Shown here: positions 26,461 through 34,832 of the stretch, piece after piece
Position numbering within the stretch: position 1 is the stretch's first letter
Layout: each line of letters starts with the position of its first letter
NCBI GenBank assembly: GCA_014873095.1
Contig: CP050848.1
Location: forward strand, 1,302,001-1,366,000
Length of the DNA: 64,000 bases
Direction of reading: 5' to 3'
Origin: Planctomycetales bacterium ZRK34
Lineage (GTDB): Bacteria; Planctomycetota; Phycisphaerae; Phycisphaerales; Zrk34
The notes under the pieces: generated by a model
Databases searched by the model: none
Told to the model about the DNA's origin: nothing
What the model saw: the letters and a program-made list of their open reading frames with translations, nothing else
Translations under genes and position numbers: made by a program

Positions 26461-26475
26461 TGGCACGCCCCTTGC
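26461..26475 (+). promoter_or_regulatory. Sigma-54 (-24/-12) promoter
   Basis: TGGCAC (26461-26466), five bases, TTGC (26472-26475) is an exact match to the sigma-54 consensus TGGCAC-N5-TTGC. Transcription would start near 26487, about 40 bases before the cytochrome start codon at 26529. The gene for a sigma-54 activator ends 320 bases upstream. Confidence 0.85.
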
Positions 26476-26528
26476 CATACCAGGTGTGTTGAGGTTTGGG
26501 TTTCGGTACATCCACTGGAGGTTTCACA

Positions 26529-27485
26529 ATGCTGCGGTTCCCGCTTTCAACTGGGCTTTTACACGTCGGGCGTCGATCCGGATACGCACCCCTCCGCGCA
26601 TGCTGGGGGATGGCTGGCCTCATGGTCGGCGTGTTGTTGGCGCCGAGCTTCGCAGCGGATCCCCCCGCCCCCTGGAAAATCCCCGGATTCAAAGCGCGCA
26701 AGGCCAACCCCGTGGCCGCGGATGACGCGTCAATTACACAGGGCAAAACGCTGTTTACGCAGTTATGCGCCATGTGCCACGGTGAAAAAGGTCACGGCGA
26801 CGGACCGGTCGGCTTGACACTGACCCCGCACCCGGCTGACTTGGGCCGAGCGGAAATGCGTGAGCAATCTGACGGCGAACTGTTCTGGAAGATCACCGAA
26901 GGCCGGGCCCCGATGCCGACCTTTGGCCCGGCGCTCAGTGAAGAACAGCGTTGGCATCTGATCAACTATGTGCGCACATTCAATGCGCCCGCGCCTTCGC
27001 ACCCGAAGTACACGGTGCCGACGGCATATCGCGACACCTTGACCGATGTGATCAAACCCTACTTGGCGATTGGAGCCGCGCTGGCCGATGCGGCTGGCCA
27101 GCCCACCTCTGACCAATGGGCGATGCTGGCCAAAGCCGAAACTCATCTTCAGACCTTGGATGGGGCCGACCTCGATGAAGCGCCCGCCAAGGCCTGGCGC
27201 CAAACCGCTGCCCAACTGCACGAAGCGATCCAGCAATCGAAACAGGCCAAAGACAAAGACGCCATGAAGCATGCCTACGACTCGATCACGAAAGTGATCG
27301 CCGAGGCGGTTCAGCGTTTTGGTCACACTTTGAATGGCACTCTGGTTTTGTACAGTTGCCCCGATGCTTTTGATGGCCACGGCGCCGTCTGGCTCCAGTC
27401 CGACAACAGCCAGACTCAAAACATCTATCACCAGCATGACGACGATTGTCCCCCGACGCCGATGCGGTATCTGGCCGGCATTTAG
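26529..27485 (+). CDS. Secreted c-type cytochrome fused to a DUF3347-like domain
   Basis: The 318-residue protein has a signal peptide (ending about residue 37, AAD), a cytochrome-c domain with haem site CAMCHGEKGHGDGPVG (about 78-82) and axial Met in RAPMPTFGP, and a C-terminal helical domain (about 170-305) resembling DUF3347 (YLAIGAALADAAG, then LYSCPDAF, GAVWLQSDN). The same module occurs twice in CusB upstream; here the CPM triad reads CPD. GGAGG precedes the ATG at 26529. The pairing of haem and a metal-scavenging module suggests coupling of electron flow to copper redox chemistry. It is first in the group driven by the sigma-54 promoter. Confidence 0.88.
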   Translation: MLRFPLSTGLLHVGRRSGYAPLRACWGMAGLMVGVLLAPSFAADPPAPWKIPGFKARKANPVAADDASITQGKTLFTQLCAMCHGEKGHGDGPVGLTLTPHPADLGRAEMREQSDGELFWKITEGRAPMPTFGPALSEEQRWHLINYVRTFNAPAPSHPKYTVPTAYRDTLTDVIKPYLAIGAALADAAGQPTSDQWAMLAKAETHLQTLDGADLDEAPAKAWRQTAAQLHEAIQQSKQAKDKDAMKHAYDSITKVIAEAVQRFGHTLNGTLVLYSCPDAFDGHGAVWLQSDNSQTQNIYHQHDDDCPPTPMRYLAGI

Positions 27486-27563
27486 TTCCCCGATTGTGTA
27501 ACGGCGACGAGCCGGATCGCGCCTTGGCGATCTCACGATAACCCTCGATGTAAGGAATCCCCC

Positions 27564-28886
27564 ATGAGACGAACACCCCGAAGCTTCATCGCAGCCATAC
27601 TGGTTTTGACCATGACTGCGACCGCCGCCTGGGCCCAGCAACAACCCGTCGACTTGAGCAAATATGTGTCCCGCGAAGAGTATGAGACGCTCAAGCGGGA
27701 ACTGGCCGATATGAAAGACAACCTGAAGAAGGTCCAGCAGCAGACCAGCGGTCCCAACAAAGAGACCGAGGAATACCTGGCCTTCATCGATCAGGAACTG
27801 ACCAAGGTCAAGCAACTGGCCGACGCCAATCGGGCCGGCACCACCAACTTTCTGATCACCGGCTATGCCACGGCCGGCTATACCGACCGTCAAGGTGAGC
27901 CGTCCACCTTCTCCGCGACGTTCACTCCGCTGTTCCTCTGGGAGCTGAGCGACCGGCTGCTGTTCGAGGCGGAACTGGAGTTTGAACTGGAGGCCGGCGA
28001 AATGGAAGGCAGCGAAACACACATCGAACTGGAATACGCAGACATCTCCTATGCGGTCAACGACTACGTGACGATCGGCGCGGGCAAGTTTCTCACGCCC
28101 TTTAACATCTTCTCCGAACGGCTGCACCCAGCTTGGATCAATAAGTTGCCCGATATGCCGTTGCCGTTCGGTCACGGCGGCCTGGCGCCCATGGCCAGCC
28201 TCGGTGCTTATGTCCGCGGGGGATATCCTATCGGCGACTCGATGCGGGGTAACTATGCCTTCTACGTATCCAACGGCCCCATGATCGTTGCCGAAGAGGA
28301 GCACGAGGTCGGCATGCTCATGTTTGACAACCCCGAAGACAGCGACAACAACAAGGCCGTCGGTGGTCGTGTCGGCTTCCTGCCCGTGCCCGGGTTGGAG
28401 GTCGGCTACTCCTTCCAGGTGTCTCGTCCCAATGTTGAGGACATCGGCCAGCTCGACGCGCTGCTTCAAGGCGTCGATTTCAGCTATGTCCACGAATACG
28501 ACGCGATCGGTGGCATCATCGACGTGCGCTTCGAGTGGGTCTGGTCCGACGTGGAAGATGCGACGTATGATCCTGATGGCTCGCTGGGCTTCGGGCCTGT
28601 CACCTTCGATAATGAGCGCGATGGCTGGTATGCCCAAATGGCCTATCGTCCCTCTCAACACAACAGTGAAATCATCAAGAATCTGGAGTTTGTGTTCCGC
28701 TACGACGAGGTCAACAACCCGGACGATGCGCCAGAGAGTTTTGATCGGAATCGCTACACGTTCGGTTTGAACTACTGGATCGGACCGAGCACGGTGATCA
28801 AGACCGCATATCAGATTGACAACCGGGAAGGCGGCGAGTCCGAAGACGCCAACGCTTTTCTCATTCAGGCCGCCATGGGCTTCTAA
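27564..28886 (+). CDS. Outer-membrane beta-barrel porin with coiled-coil N-terminus
   Basis: The 440-residue protein has a signal peptide ending AWAQ (about 24), a coiled-coil (about 37-90, SREEYETLKRELADMKDNLKKV) and a long beta-rich region with alternating aromatic/polar strands typical of OprP/OprO or phosphate-selective-like porins (ITGYATAGYTD, IGAGKFLTPFNIFSERLHP, GLEVGYSFQVS, FGLNYWIG), ending in Phe as outer-membrane barrels do. The many Asp/Glu residues suggest it passes cations. It lies 78 bases after the cytochrome gene, probably in the same sigma-54 transcript. Confidence 0.85.
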   Translation: MRRTPRSFIAAILVLTMTATAAWAQQQPVDLSKYVSREEYETLKRELADMKDNLKKVQQQTSGPNKETEEYLAFIDQELTKVKQLADANRAGTTNFLITGYATAGYTDRQGEPSTFSATFTPLFLWELSDRLLFEAELEFELEAGEMEGSETHIELEYADISYAVNDYVTIGAGKFLTPFNIFSERLHPAWINKLPDMPLPFGHGGLAPMASLGAYVRGGYPIGDSMRGNYAFYVSNGPMIVAEEEHEVGMLMFDNPEDSDNNKAVGGRVGFLPVPGLEVGYSFQVSRPNVEDIGQLDALLQGVDFSYVHEYDAIGGIIDVRFEWVWSDVEDATYDPDGSLGFGPVTFDNERDGWYAQMAYRPSQHNSEIIKNLEFVFRYDEVNNPDDAPESFDRNRYTFGLNYWIGPSTVIKTAYQIDNREGGESEDANAFLIQAAMGF

Positions 28887-28907
28887 CCGTCATAAAGGAT
28901 GACTATC

Positions 28908-29249
28908 ATGAATATCTGTCAACTTACCAGCCTTCCGAAATTGTCAAGAAACCTGTTGCACGCGGTATGGATGACACTGGCTCTTGCGATCACCATCGTC
29001 GGTTGCAGCACCACGCCTCAGGCTGAAGCCGAAAAGGGCGCCGGGGAACAGCCCGATCAACCACCGGTCGCAACGATGGCAGGGCCTCAGTTGTGGGCTG
29101 ACAATTGCATGCGTTGCCACAACATCCGCGATCCAAAATCGCTCAGCGATGCCCAGTGGGACGTGGTGGTCCACCACATGCGGCTTCGGGCCAACCTGAC
29201 CGGTGCGGATCAACGTCAGATCGCCGAGTTCCTCAAAGCCAGCAACTGA
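28908..29249 (+). CDS. Small haem-binding (CxxCH) lipoprotein
   Basis: About 113 residues. The N-terminal helix ends in TIVGCSTT, a lipobox, and the mature part has one haem site CMRCHN (about 69-74) followed by a short helical tail (VVVHHMRLRANLTGADQRQ), as in small mono-haem cytochromes and quinol-coupled pentahaem tails. AAAGGA fits the ATG at 28908 better than one nine bases upstream. It is the last gene of the cytochrome/porin group and could carry electrons at the outer or inner membrane surface. Confidence 0.82.
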   Translation: MNICQLTSLPKLSRNLLHAVWMTLALAITIVGCSTTPQAEAEKGAGEQPDQPPVATMAGPQLWADNCMRCHNIRDPKSLSDAQWDVVVHHMRLRANLTGADQRQIAEFLKASN

Positions 29250-29604
29250 ACAGGCCAACGCCGTCCACCAAGCAAGTTCCTCACTTGGGTGACCATGTGA
29301 CATGTTGCCATGACTCACAGCTACCGCGACATGTCGCCCGTACCACGCTCATTGGCGCAACCGACCGAACTTAAAGGCGGTTGGGTCGGTCTGGCATGGG
29401 CAGTGGCTGCTCCCGCCGATCAAATGGATTGTTCAATTCGGCGGGCTGAGGGGACGATCACGCCGCGGGTCTGGTAGTAGGCGATTTCCTTCAACTGGAC
29501 GCCCTCGCTTTCGGCGAGCAGGGTCTTGTGGCAACCTGCTCGGCTTCAGTCCGCTTGCGCATCGGCGGCTTGCCCTGCGATCAACGTGATAGGACAATTC
29601 GTCC
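29250..29604. other. Gene-poor junction between metal island and integrative element
   Basis: No intact gene is evident in these 355 bases. A short minus-strand stretch (about 29423-29570) reads like decayed coding sequence: MRKRTEAEQVAT in one frame and TLLAESEGVQLKEIAYYQ in the next, ending at a TGA near 29425. I cannot name the family. The decay fits a boundary scarred by insertions. Confidence 0.4.
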
Positions 29605-29775
29605 ATGAGTCAGCAAACTTACCAACTCCGCATCACGCTCCGCGCCACCAGGCCGCCGACCTGGCGGCGGGTGGCGGCCCCCGGAAGCGTCACGCTCGGG
29701 CAGTTGCATGAGGTGGTGAAGATTGTCATGGGCTGGACAGACAACGTGGTGCTCGCCGAGTGGCGGAAGGCTTGA
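29605..29775 (+). pseudogene. Truncated pRiA4b ORF-3-like protein
   Basis: A 56-codon frame starting at 29605 reads YQLRITLRATRPPTWRRV, GSVTLGQLHEVVKIVMGWTD, the N-terminal signature of the plasmid pRiA4b ORF-3-like family (normally about 170 residues or more). After MGWTD the similarity stops and unrelated sequence runs to a TGA. Only the first third of the domain remains, so the gene has been cut, probably at the left end of the inserted element whose genes follow directly. Confidence 0.75.
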
Positions 29776-29780
29776 ACGAC

Positions 29781-30191
29781 ATGGCAGACGCGCCGGACAC
29801 TCCGGATATCTCGAAATGGCCGCTGCTGGTGTTCATGGAACGCCTCGGCGCCTGGGCTGGGGCGGCACGCCGGGAGGACTTCTGGCGTGACATGGTCGAA
29901 CATCAGATGTGGGCGGACCAGTTGCGCGATGAGGCCAAAGGGATCATCGTCTGGCTGGAACTGAGAGGGCAGGATGATGCCGCAAGCCGTCTTGATGACG
30001 CGATGAGCAATGTGCGGCAGGCGATCTGGAACTTGAGAGAGGCGTGTGAGGGCGTCTACCCGCCGGAGGAGCCGCGTTGCGACGATGCGCGGGAAGCGAT
30101 GATTGAGGCGGCCAGCCGGGCGGCCGGCGTAGCGGAAGATCTTCATGATGAAGTCCCCGAAGAGGTTTGGGAGGGCTTCTTCGATGGCTGA
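29781..30191 (+). CDS. Hypothetical acidic element protein
   Basis: A 136-residue acidic, mainly helical protein starting at the ATG at 29781 (MADAPDTPDISKWP). I recognise no domain; segments such as REDFWRDMVEHQMWADQLRDEAKGI and AREAMIEAASRAAGVAEDL predict long helices. Its end overlaps the start of the next gene by eight bases, so the two are co-translated. Position at the start of the element suggests a mobile-element role. Confidence 0.65.
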   Translation: MADAPDTPDISKWPLLVFMERLGAWAGAARREDFWRDMVEHQMWADQLRDEAKGIIVWLELRGQDDAASRLDDAMSNVRQAIWNLREACEGVYPPEEPRCDDAREAMIEAASRAAGVAEDLHDEVPEEVWEGFFDG

Positions 30192-31125
30192 TCTGGCGAG
30201 CATGGTGCAATCCGCGCTCGACGCGCACGCCGCTGGGCAGCCGGTCGACCTGGTGAGGTCGCAGCAGTGGCTGCAGGTTCGCCAGCGATACGCCGAGTTG
30301 TCGGTGAACCTCATCGTGAATGGTCATGAATCACTGGCCAAACGCGTTGATCGTGAGTACCAAGCTCTGCGTGAGGCGCTTCGCAAAGCGGTCGAGTCTT
30401 CGAGTGGCCATAACGTGGTCGATGATTATGCGTTGTGGGAGGCTGTGACCGAGTTCCAGTTCACTGTCGGGCATCTGGAACGTCTGCATCAGCGGATTGA
30501 AGACAATGCGCACATCCAGCCCGCCAAGCAACTGCCGAAGCCGCCAGTAGCAAATGACCCTCCAAAGCGAAGCTGGACGCAGGAGGACCTCGACGAGGCT
30601 ATTCGCGAGTACAAGGCCAAGCGTGCTACGTCATACCAGCGGATACTTTCAATGCTCGACAATCCGAAAGCGCCGCCATCGGCGAAACGCGCCGCACGGA
30701 AGCAGGCGAGAGAGACCTTTGGCCGCAACGTGATCGCCCGCGCTCTGGGCGTGAAGTCCGCGAAGATGGTCAGCCAGTCCCAGCCGTGGATCGCCATGTC
30801 GAAGGAACTGGGCCTGCCGCGACGGGCCGGGAAACAGACCGGCGCCGGTCGACCCAAGCGGGTCGGCGAGCAGTTCGCCCTGGAGGAGGCGTCGATGGAG
30901 GCGGACGACACAAACGATCACGCCGCCGCCGATGCGAGCCTTCTGCGTGAGGAGCGAGAAGAAACGCTTCGCCGGATACGTGCGCTGGCCGAATCAGAGA
31001 CCCCCGAGGCGAAATCGAGCGCCAAGGCGATCTACGACCGTTACGAGGCCGGGGAGATGACCGACGACCAGGTCCGCCAGACCGTGGTGATGCTCATGAA
31101 TTCAGCCGGCACCGACCTGAGCTGA
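30184..31125 (+). CDS. Hypothetical element protein, possible DNA-binding
   Basis: A 313-residue protein beginning at the ATG at 30184, preceded by GGGAGG. The N-terminal 120 residues are helical; the middle (about 130-235) is basic with KRSWTQEDLDEAIREYKAKR and RETFGRNVIARALGVKSAKMVSQS, which could form a helix-turn-helix; the C-terminus is acidic. I cannot assign a family. It is coupled to the preceding gene and precedes the AlpA-like/primase pair, so a regulatory or replication accessory role is plausible. Confidence 0.65.
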   Translation: MADLASMVQSALDAHAAGQPVDLVRSQQWLQVRQRYAELSVNLIVNGHESLAKRVDREYQALREALRKAVESSSGHNVVDDYALWEAVTEFQFTVGHLERLHQRIEDNAHIQPAKQLPKPPVANDPPKRSWTQEDLDEAIREYKAKRATSYQRILSMLDNPKAPPSAKRAARKQARETFGRNVIARALGVKSAKMVSQSQPWIAMSKELGLPRRAGKQTGAGRPKRVGEQFALEEASMEADDTNDHAAADASLLREEREETLRRIRALAESETPEAKSSAKAIYDRYEAGEMTDDQVRQTVVMLMNSAGTDLS

Positions 31126-31338
31126 CGCCGCGGCCGTCGTCCCCACCCGTCCCCACCTCCAACTGGGGATACCCACTTCGACCCCCATCAACCGCCGCAG
31201 TTTGCGCGTTTTTCGCCTGCGCCGCCGTTTCGGGGGCTCGCTCCGGGGGTCCGGAGGTGGGGATGTCCCCTTGTGCCTTCTTCTGTCCGGATGCGACGGT
31301 TGTGTCCGGCATCTGAAATCCCCACAGAGGAAGGTCTC

Positions 31339-31605
31339 ATGATGGCAGATCCCACTGGCACGACCGTCGATCAATTCGGCGACGAGAACACCCGGAAGAT
31401 AGGCCCCGATATACCACCGGCGATGCTGACCATTGACCAGATCGCCCGACTGCTCAATTGTTCCACGCGGACGGTGTTCCGGTTGAACGACGCCGGCCGG
31501 ATGCCGCGCCCGGTCCGTCTTGGCGCGCTGGTGCGATGGAATCGCGGGCAGATCGAGCGATGGATCGCTGCGGAGTGCCCCAAGCCGGAACGGAGCGCGC
31601 GATGA
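31339..31605 (+). CDS. AlpA/excisionase-like helix-turn-helix protein (copy 1)
   Basis: An 88-residue protein whose C-terminal 55 residues form a MerR/excisionase-type helix-turn-helix: MLTIDQIARLLNCSTRTVFR, then AGRMPRPVRLGALVRWNRGQIERWI. This pattern is typical of phage and integrative-element excisionases or activators of integrase. GAGGAAGG precedes the start. The stop overlaps the ATG of the primase-helicase gene (ATGA), so it may control or accompany replication and excision. A clear paralogue is encoded next to the integrase at 36157. Confidence 0.88.
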   Translation: MMADPTGTTVDQFGDENTRKIGPDIPPAMLTIDQIARLLNCSTRTVFRLNDAGRMPRPVRLGALVRWNRGQIERWIAAECPKPERSAR

Positions 31606-33959
31606 TCCTTGAAAAACTAAGTGATCGCGCGGACACGAGCGTTGCTCGTGAAGCGTCGCTGGAATCCGCGATCCGATACACGCAGCGCGGCTGGCGCGTG
31701 GTGCCGATTACGTACAAGTCCAAAAAGATCACGGCCAAGGGCTGGCAGCAGTGGCGACTGGACGAGGCCGAGTTGCCCGAGCACTTCGGCGGACGTTGCA
31801 ACGTGGGCGTGCTGCTGGGCGAGCCGTCGGGGTGGTTGATCGATATCGACCTGGACCATCGGCGCGCCGTGGAACTGGCCGACGATTATCTGCCGCCGAC
31901 CGGCGCCGTGTTCGGCCGGGCGGGCAAGCCGCGTTCACATCGCATCTACGTCGTGACCGCACCGGTCGCCACGAAGAAGCATCGCAGCAAGTCGGCCGGC
32001 ATGATCGTCGAGCTTCGCTCCACGGGGTTGCAGACCGTGTTCCCGCCCAGCGTGCATGAATCCGGTGAGCCCATCGTATGGGATCGCAACGACGATCGCG
32101 TCGCCGAGCCCGCCGCGGTTGATCCCGACGATTTGCTCGACGCCATCCAACAACTGGCGGACGCGGTGAAGATCGAACTCGGCGAAAAGCCCGCTCCACC
32201 TCGCCCCCGGAAGGGAGGGGCCACGGTGGATTCTGTCGGGCTCGACAATCAGCCGGCCGCGCCGTCACGACCCTCGGACGAACAGCGTTTCGATGCCGCG
32301 CTCGCCGCGATGTTGGCGATGGGCATCGTCGATCATCACGACGGCTCGGCCCGCCTCTTCGCCGCCGCATGCCGGTGTGTCGAACACGATCTATCCGACA
32401 GCGAGACTCTTCGCTGTATCCGAGCTTACGCCCAGCAGCGCCCCTTCCCCCGACCGTGGTCCGATACCGACATCCTCAAACGTTTGCGCGACGCCGAACA
32501 GCGTGTGCAACGCGGCACCGCCTTCGATCGCGACGACGACGGGCTGATTCGCCTGGGCCAGCGAGACCCCGTCACGGGCAAGCTGGTCCTCTCGCCACGC
32601 CGCACATTGCCCACGGCCCGGGCCTATCTGCGCGAATTCCATGACCATCCCGATGCCGCCACGCTGCGCACCTGTGCCGGCCTGGTCATGGCCTGGCAGG
32701 ACAATCGCTATGTCGCCATCGAGGATGCCGCGCTCAAGCATCGGCTTCAACCCTGGCTCCACGACGCCCTGCGCTACATCTACAACAAATCCACGCGGCA
32801 GATGGAATTGGTGCCCTTTGAATCGAATCCGTCCACGACCCACCAGGCGCTCGAAACGATTCGTCATTACACGCATCTCGACGCCACGACAACGCCGCCG
32901 AAGTGGCTGATCGGGCACAACGAACAACCCGATCCGCGTGAATTGCTGCCGTGCCGCACGCTGAACCTGCACATACCCACCGAGCGGATCGTTGCCGCCA
33001 CGCCGGCGCTGTTCACCACCAATGCGCTCGACTTTGACTACGACGCTCACGCTCTTGTCCCCTCGCGATGGCTGAATTTTCTCCGGGGGCTCTGGCCGGA
33101 TGATCCGCAGAGCGTTGACCTGCTTCAGGAGTGGTTTGGGTATAGCCTGACCCTGGACACGCGTCAGCAGAAGATGCTGTTGATCGTCGGCCCGCGCCGC
33201 AGCGGCAAGGGCACGATCGGTCGGGTGCTGACACAACTGGTCGGACCCGCCAACGTCTGCGGGCCCACCACGACCTCGCTGGCCGGCACATTCGGGCTGC
33301 AGCCGCTGATCGGCAAGTCGCTGGCGATCGTCTCCGACGCCCGATTCCACGGCGAAAGCATCCTCACGGTGATCGAGCGCCTGCTGTGCATCTCCGGCGA
33401 GGACACGTTGACCATCGACCGCAAGCATCTGCCGTCGGTCACCATGAAGCTGCCGACGCGTTTCGTCTTCTTCACCAACGAGTTGCCGCGTCTGGCCGAT
33501 GCTTCCGGGGCGCTGGCCGGCCGATTCCTCACACTGCGCTTGACCCGAAGTTTTTACGGCCAAGAGGACTTGCATTTGACGGACAAACTGCTGGCCGAAC
33601 TACCAGGCATCCTGTTGTGGGCGATCCAAGGCTGGCTGCGACTCCGGCAGCGAGGCCACTTCGTGCAACCCGACAGCGTGACCGACGCGATCCGCGAACT
33701 GGAGGACCTGGCCTCGCCGGTGGGCGCGTTCGTGCGCGAGTGCTGCGTGGTGGGGCCGGGCCAGCGGATCTGGATTGATGACCTGTACGGCGCGTGGCAG
33801 GAGTGGTGTCACCGCGACGGGCGCAGCGTCGTGAGCACCAAACAGAGCTTCGGCCGCGACCTGGCGGCGGTGGTGTCCGCCCTGCGCACACGCGTGAGTT
33901 CTGCCAACCGGCGGTTCTATGAAGGCGTCGCCCTAGCGGAGGTGGCGTGCGGGACCTGA
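31602..33959 (+). CDS. PrimPol-type primase fused to a D5/P4-like replicative helicase
   Basis: The 785-residue protein has an N-terminal bifunctional primase-polymerase domain (about 10-200: GWRVVPITYKSK, metal-binding Asp residues in LIDIDLDH, RAGKPRSHRIYVV), a linker, and a C-terminal SF3-type AAA+ helicase (about 490-720) with Walker A GPRRSGKGT, Walker B IVSDAR, and RFVFFTNELPRLADASGALAGRF, as in phage P4 alpha and D5-like primases. It would start and drive replication of the excised element. An iteron cluster begins three bases after its stop codon, the likely origin. Presence of its own replication protein means the element can probably replicate autonomously after excision. Confidence 0.92.
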   Translation: MILEKLSDRADTSVAREASLESAIRYTQRGWRVVPITYKSKKITAKGWQQWRLDEAELPEHFGGRCNVGVLLGEPSGWLIDIDLDHRRAVELADDYLPPTGAVFGRAGKPRSHRIYVVTAPVATKKHRSKSAGMIVELRSTGLQTVFPPSVHESGEPIVWDRNDDRVAEPAAVDPDDLLDAIQQLADAVKIELGEKPAPPRPRKGGATVDSVGLDNQPAAPSRPSDEQRFDAALAAMLAMGIVDHHDGSARLFAAACRCVEHDLSDSETLRCIRAYAQQRPFPRPWSDTDILKRLRDAEQRVQRGTAFDRDDDGLIRLGQRDPVTGKLVLSPRRTLPTARAYLREFHDHPDAATLRTCAGLVMAWQDNRYVAIEDAALKHRLQPWLHDALRYIYNKSTRQMELVPFESNPSTTHQALETIRHYTHLDATTTPPKWLIGHNEQPDPRELLPCRTLNLHIPTERIVAATPALFTTNALDFDYDAHALVPSRWLNFLRGLWPDDPQSVDLLQEWFGYSLTLDTRQQKMLLIVGPRRSGKGTIGRVLTQLVGPANVCGPTTTSLAGTFGLQPLIGKSLAIVSDARFHGESILTVIERLLCISGEDTLTIDRKHLPSVTMKLPTRFVFFTNELPRLADASGALAGRFLTLRLTRSFYGQEDLHLTDKLLAELPGILLWAIQGWLRLRQRGHFVQPDSVTDAIRELEDLASPVGAFVRECCVVGPGQRIWIDDLYGAWQEWCHRDGRSVVSTKQSFGRDLAAVVSALRTRVSSANRRFYEGVALAEVACGT

Positions 33960-33961
33960 TG

Positions 33962-34198
33962 ACCTGCGCGCACCTGCGCAGGACCTGCGCGATGGTTTGG
34001 CGGACTGCGCAGGTCATCGGATCAGCCACAACAAGGACTTATGGATCAACCTGCGCAAACCTGCGCGATGTCCGGAGGTTTTCGAGAGAGATTTTTCAAT
34101 CATCAACAACGGTGCGATCTACATGTTCAAAAAAGTTGAAGAAACAAGTGGGTACGTAAGTAGCGTGCGCGCGAACCATCGCGCAGGTCTGCGCAGGT
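33962..34198. repeat. Iteron cluster, candidate replication origin of the element
   Basis: The 8-mer ACCTGCGC occurs five times (33962, 33972, 33983, 34049, 34059) and its complement GCGCAGGT three times (34007, 34181, 34191). Neighbouring copies are 10 or 11 bases apart, so they lie on one face of the helix. An AT-rich stretch (about 34088-34145) lies between the two halves. The arrangement resembles P4-type or plasmid iteron origins bound by the element's own initiator. Confidence 0.75.
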
Positions 34199-34226
34199 TC
34201 TTGCCCGCCAATGAAAGGCCCGAGAC

Positions 34227-34403
34227 ATGAACAGCAAGAACAGATGCCGCCATTGCCGCAATCCCATGACCTGGGCCGCACAACGTGTTCAGTATGGCAG
34301 GCTCGCCCGTCTTGGATTCTCCCACCAGCAGATCAAGACCATTCAGCCGTGCTGCCGGAAATGCGTCACCGTCTGGCTGCGGGCGCAGAAGAAAACACGC
34401 TGA
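34227..34403 (+). CDS. Small Cys-rich zinc-binding protein
   Basis: A 58-residue basic protein with CRHC (residues 7-10) and CCRKC (43-47), enough for one zinc site. The middle (WAAQRVQYGRLARLGFSHQQIKTIQP) predicts helices. No family is recognised. It lies just after the iteron region in the element, where small Zn-finger proteins are common. Confidence 0.55.
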   Translation: MNSKNRCRHCRNPMTWAAQRVQYGRLARLGFSHQQIKTIQPCCRKCVTVWLRAQKKTR

Positions 34404-34473
34404 TCATCGCGCGCCCCGACGCCAGGGTGTGGCCAATGTCTCACCATCACCTCTAACGGAAAGGATTCACATC

Positions 34474-34734
34474 ATGACCGATCTCACTCATGCTCCGGTT
34501 GCGCCCGCGTGGCTGGCCTCGCGCCGCAAGCCCCACTGCCTGCTGTGCGGTGGCCCCACAGTGTTCACCAACATCTACATTCCCGGCAAGAGATCACCGG
34601 CCGCACCGCCGCCGGGCAAGCGCCGGATGATCATCTACTCGCTGTGTGAATCCTGCGCCGGCAAGCTCGACACGCTGGCTGAGGTGATCGAGACGAAGAT
34701 CGAAAACGAGCTTCGCAGCAGCGCTGCCACCTGA
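34474..34734 (+). CDS. Small zinc-finger-like element protein
   Basis: An 86-residue product with two CxxC pairs (CLLCGG about 22-25, CESCAG about 60-63) that can bind one zinc ion. GGAAAGGA precedes the ATG at 34474 at good spacing. The C-terminus (LDTLAEVIETKIENEL) is helical. I do not recognise the family; it may be a regulator of element genes. Confidence 0.68.
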   Translation: MTDLTHAPVAPAWLASRRKPHCLLCGGPTVFTNIYIPGKRSPAAPPPGKRRMIIYSLCESCAGKLDTLAEVIETKIENELRSSAAT

Positions 34735-34832
34735 CACTCAACAACACCTGTCCATTCGATTGCAACCGCCGCCCCGGAATGCGGGCCTTCTGGCGCGGCA
34801 TCATTCAACCTGGCCTGCACGAGGTAACCACC

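Noticed and set aside
26763..28661. A 632-codon minus-strand open frame opposite the cytochrome and porin genes
   Set aside because: The plus-strand genes have signal peptides, haem motif and barrel pattern; the antisense frame has none.
29423..29570. Decayed minus-strand coding remnant
   Set aside because: It needs a frameshift and is under 50 codons; kept only as a comment in the junction entry.
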